Part shown: positions 5,278 through 7,378 of the stretch, piece by piece
How the letters are laid out: each line of letters opens with the position of its first letter
How positions within the stretch are numbered: position 1 is the first letter of the stretch
Source of the DNA: JALOLG01 sp035557475
Lineage (GTDB): Bacteria > Actinomycetota > Acidimicrobiia > Acidimicrobiales > Ilumatobacteraceae
Assembly (NCBI GenBank): GCA_035557475.1
Contig: DATMDV010000488.1
Span: 1 to 7,378, forward strand
Direction of reading: 5' to 3'
Length of the DNA: 7,378 nucleotides
Position numbers and translations under genes: made by a program
Notes under the pieces: generated by a model
Told to the model about the DNA's origin: nothing
Database searches by the model: none
The model's input: only the letters and a program-made list of their open reading frames with translations

Positions 5278-6570
5278 ATGCGTTACGCCGACGCGCTCGC
5301 ATACCTCGATGACCACGCGTCGTACGAGAAGACGGGCCGCATCACGTCGCCGAGTCTCGAACCGATCACGCGCCTCACTCAGGCGATGGGGGAGCCGCAG
5401 CACGCGTGCCCGGTGATCCACGTCACGGGGACCAACGGTAAGGGCTCGACGGTGCAGATGATCACCCGTCTGCTGATGGCACAGGGGCTGACGGTCGGCA
5501 CGTACACCAGCCCGCACCTCGAACGCGTCAACGAACGGCTGTGCCGCAACGGCGAGCCGATCGACGACGACGACTTCGCCGAGCAGGTGGCGGCGATCGC
5601 CGACCTCGAGGCGCTGATCGGCGTCCGCCCGACCTACTTCGAGACGATGACAGCCTCGGCGTTCCGGTGGTTCGCCGACATCGCAGTCGACGTCGCAGTC
5701 GTCGAGGTCGGGCTGCTCGGGCGCTGGGACGCGACGAACGTCGTCGAGGCCCAGGTCGCAGTCATCACCAACATCGGCATGGATCACAACGAGTTCGCCG
5801 GGCCGACCCTCGCCGACATCGCGACCGAGAAGGCGGGGATCATCAAGCCCATGAGCGCGGCCGTGATCGGTGAGACCCGGCCGGAGTTGGTCGACATCTT
5901 CGAGGCAGCCGGCGCCGCCTCGTTGTTCGCGCGCGGCGAGCACTTCGAGACGGTCGACAACTCACTCGCCGTCGGTGGACGCCTCCTCGAACTGCGCACC
6001 CCGACGACCATCTACCCCGATCTCTACCTTCCCCTGCACGGCAGGCACCAAGGCGACAACGCGGCCGTCGCGTTGACCGCAGTCGAGACGTTCTTCGCCA
6101 GCCCGCTGGCGACAGACGTGGTCGAAGAAGCGTTCGCGAACGTCTCGGTTCCGGGTCGCTTCGAGGTGATCGGCGCGCAACCCCTCGTCATCGTCGACGG
6201 AGCCCACAACCCGGCAGGCGCCGACAGCTGCGCCCAGGTGTTCTTCGACGACTTCCAACCCGACGGTCGGCGGATCCTGGTCATCGGGACGCTTCGCGAT
6301 CCGGCCGCGATGCTCGCCGCGCTGCGGGCCGACGAGTTCGACGTCGTGATCGCGTGCACGGCGCCGTCCCCCCGGGGCGTCGACGTCGCCGATGTCGCTC
6401 GCGCCGCCAGAGAGCTCGGTTGCGACACGGTCTTCACCGCCGAGACCGTCGAACGGGCCTGCGCACTCGCGCTCCGCACGGCCGACATCGACGACGCGAT
6501 CCTCGTGACCGGCTCGCTCTATCTCGTCGGTGACGCCCGAGCGGCGCTGCGGCGCCTCGCGCAGCAGTGA
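5278..6570 (+). CDS. folC: Dihydrofolate synthase / folylpolyglutamate synthase
   Basis: This Mur-ligase-family enzyme adds glutamate to dihydropteroate and/or (poly)glutamate tails to folates using ATP, in the cytoplasm. The 430-residue protein contains the ATP loop GTNGKGS (51-57), TSPHL (78-82 region), FETMTASAF (121-129), VEVGLLGRWDATN (142-154; usually GLGGRLDATN), ITNIGMDH (163-170), EKAGIIK (184-190), GRHQGDNAAVA (255-265) and DGAHNP (307-312). All are in the canonical order, so catalysis should be intact. The N-terminus MRYADALAYLDD is typical and supports the ATG at 5278, 26 nt after the clpX stop. No clear Shine-Dalgarno site is seen, so expression may rely on coupling to clpX. In many actinobacteria valS sits directly upstream of folC; here it is missing from the interval. 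Motifs do not separate the two activities. Confidence 0.95.
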   Translation: MRYADALAYLDDHASYEKTGRITSPSLEPITRLTQAMGEPQHACPVIHVTGTNGKGSTVQMITRLLMAQGLTVGTYTSPHLERVNERLCRNGEPIDDDDFAEQVAAIADLEALIGVRPTYFETMTASAFRWFADIAVDVAVVEVGLLGRWDATNVVEAQVAVITNIGMDHNEFAGPTLADIATEKAGIIKPMSAAVIGETRPELVDIFEAAGAASLFARGEHFETVDNSLAVGGRLLELRTPTTIYPDLYLPLHGRHQGDNAAVALTAVETFFASPLATDVVEEAFANVSVPGRFEVIGAQPLVIVDGAHNPAGADSCAQVFFDDFQPDGRRILVIGTLRDPAAMLAALRADEFDVVIACTAPSPRGVDVADVARAARELGCDTVFTAETVERACALALRTADIDDAILVTGSLYLVGDARAALRRLAQQ

Positions 6571-6588
6571 CGGGGCGACGTTCCCCCG
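6571..6588 (+). terminator. GC hairpin immediately after folC
   Basis: CGGGG (6571-6575) can pair with CCCCG (6584-6588) across an 8-nt loop, starting right after the folC stop and followed by TTCCCC rather than a U-run. It could mark the end of the tig-folC transcript before the separate ndk promoter. Evidence is weak. Confidence 0.25.
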
Positions 6589-6620
6589 TTCCCCACCCTC
6601 GTTCGCCGTCCCGCCGCCGG

Positions 6621-6626
6621 TAGCCT
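6621..6626 (+). promoter_or_regulatory. Putative -10 box of ndk, near-leaderless
   Basis: TAGCCT fits TANNNT and lies 8 nt before the ndk ATG. The stretch TAGCCTCGCCG closely resembles TAGACTCGCCG in front of tig. No Shine-Dalgarno site lies between it and the ATG. The -35 box is not evident. Confidence 0.45.
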
Positions 6627-6634
6627 CGCCGGGC

Positions 6635-7045
6635 ATGTCAGATCGCACCCTGGTCCTGTTGAAGCCCGACGCCGTCGAGCGCGGCCTCATCGGTCAGATC
6701 GTCCAGCGGTTCGAGCTCAAGGGCCTCACGATCGTCGCCATGGACCTGCGGACGTTGGACGTCGACACCCTCGCCCGGCACTACGAGGAGCACGCCGGCA
6801 AGGGTTTCTACGACGATCTGGTGGCGTTCATGAGCCGCGGCCCGGTCGTGGCGATGGTGCTCGAGGGCCCCGAGGACACCTGGGAGGTCGTGCGCACGTT
6901 GGTCGGCGCGACGAATCCACGCAAGGCCGACCCCGGAACCATCCGCGGCGATCTCGGCATCCTGTTCACCGAGAACCTCGTGCACGCCAGCGACTCGCTC
7001 GCCAGCGCCACGCGCGAAGCCAGCATCTTCTTCCCGGATCTGTAG
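6635..7045 (+). CDS. ndk: Nucleoside diphosphate kinase
   Basis: Ndk transfers the gamma-phosphate of ATP to nucleoside diphosphates through a phospho-histidine, keeping NTP and dNTP pools balanced. The 136-residue product has the usual bacterial length. It begins MSDRTLVLLKPDAVERGLIG (nucleotide-binding K10) and has Y50, F58, R86 and T92 at the expected spacing, GTIRGDLG (101-108; R104), N114 and the catalytic H117 in NLVHASDS. The family usually has HGSDS; Gly to Ala after the His is a tolerated variant. An in-frame ATG at 6530 exists upstream, but it lies within folC and the added residues are not ndk-like, so the conserved start at 6635 is chosen. mreB begins 10 nt after its stop. Confidence 0.98.
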   Translation: MSDRTLVLLKPDAVERGLIGQIVQRFELKGLTIVAMDLRTLDVDTLARHYEEHAGKGFYDDLVAFMSRGPVVAMVLEGPEDTWEVVRTLVGATNPRKADPGTIRGDLGILFTENLVHASDSLASATREASIFFPDL

Positions 7046-7048
7046 CAT
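7043..7048 (+). promoter_or_regulatory. Putative -10 box of mreB overlapping the ndk stop codon
   Basis: TAGCAT fits TANNNT and is followed by exactly 7 nt and the mreB ATG, the spacing expected for leaderless actinobacterial mRNAs. Its first three bases are the ndk stop codon TAG. No Shine-Dalgarno site is seen before mreB. Confidence 0.4.
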
Positions 7049-7055
7049 TCGCGAC

Positions 7056-7378
7056 ATGGCCCGCAACAACCCGCTGAGTCTCGGGCGCGACCTCGCCATA
7101 GATCTCGGCACTGCCAACACCCTGATCTATGCCAGGGGGTTGGGAATCGTCCTCGACGAGCCCTCGGTGGTGGCCATCAACGTCAACGACGGCCGGCCGG
7201 TCGCGGTCGGGCTCGAGGCCAAGCGGATGATGGGCCGTACGCCGAACCACATCAAGGCGATCCGTCCGTTGAAGGACGGTGTCATCGCCGACTTCGAGGT
7301 CTGCGAGAAGATGCTGCGCTACTTCATCCAGAAGGTGCACGCCAGCAAGTGGTCCAAGCCGCGCATGGTCATCTGCGT
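7056..7378 (+). CDS. mreB: Rod-shape-determining protein MreB, N-terminal part
   Basis: MreB is the bacterial actin that polymerises under the membrane and directs lateral peptidoglycan synthesis with MreC, MreD, RodA and a class-B PBP. The gene is cut by the window end; 107 codons are visible. It shows the actin phosphate-1 loop in DLAIDLGTANTLIY (12-25), then GIVLDEPSVVAI (30-41), the GLEAKRMMGRTP segment and IKAIRPLKDGVIADFE (66-81), all standard MreB blocks. The first residues MARNNPLSLGR precede the conserved core at normal length. It lies 10 nt after ndk, as in Streptomyces. The remaining mre genes would be expected to the right. It may be read from its own promoter at 7043 or by readthrough from ndk. 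Confidence 0.96.
   Translation, partial: MARNNPLSLGRDLAIDLGTANTLIYARGLGIVLDEPSVVAINVNDGRPVAVGLEAKRMMGRTPNHIKAIRPLKDGVIADFEVCEKMLRYFIQKVHASKWSKPRMVIC

Noticed and set aside
4762..5943. Minus-strand open frame opposite clpX and folC
   Set aside because: It is a shadow frame spanning the ends of two well-supported genes, with no domain.
6131..6142. Palindrome CGTTCGCGAACG, reminiscent of a ClgR-like site
   Set aside because: It lies deep inside the folC coding sequence, far from any promoter, and is likely chance in GC-rich codons.
6530..6634. N-terminal extension of ndk from ATG 6530
   Set aside because: It would overlap folC, and the added residues are not ndk-like. The conserved Ndk N-terminus begins at 6635.
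1..7378. CRISPR array, insertion sequence, prophage or toxin-antitoxin module
   Set aside because: There are no spaced direct repeats, transposase motifs, phage proteins or small toxin/antitoxin pairs on either strand.

Overview
The window looks like chromosomal DNA from a high-GC actinobacterium, most likely of the class Acidimicrobiia (Ilumatobacter-like). This rests on GC-rich codon use, the tig-clpP-clpX-folC-ndk-mreB gene order, an actinobacterial-type trigger factor, and several genes that appear to start without a Shine-Dalgarno site, just downstream of a TANNNT -10 element. The taxonomic call is inference; no rRNA is present.

Layout. (1) Positions 2-448 (+): C-terminal part of a family-3 extracellular solute-binding protein, cut by the window edge. 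It is followed in the same frame by a start-less LuxR-type HTH remnant (449-706). (2) Positions 735-811 (-): an intact tRNA-Pro(UGG) gene with encoded CCA. (3) Positions 906-1692 (-): a cupredoxin-like lipoprotein whose predicted axial copper ligand is Gln rather than Met, and a small KOW/SH3-like conserved protein. (4) Positions 1827-7378 (+): a protein-quality-control and housekeeping block. It holds trigger factor (tig) with an unusual His/Asp-rich tail, a single ClpP protease subunit overlapping tig by 4 bp, the ClpX unfoldase, FolC, Ndk, and the start of MreB.

How the genes work together. Trigger factor binds nascent chains at the ribosome, while ClpX unfolds and ClpP degrades rejected or tagged proteins; the tig/clpP overlap suggests coupled translation. 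FolC makes folylpolyglutamates, Ndk balances nucleoside triphosphates, and MreB is the actin-like cell-wall scaffold. The order matches the Streptomyces-type locus as I recall it, but is condensed: only one clpP lies between tig and clpX, and valS is absent between clpX and folC.

I see no CRISPR array, insertion sequence, phage gene or obviously new defence system. The most unusual features are the metal-binding-like tail on trigger factor, the Gln-ligand cupredoxin, the decayed LuxR fragment next to the tRNA 3' end, and a recurring TAGNNT-plus-start-codon arrangement, in which the ndk stop codon forms part of the putative mreB -10 box.
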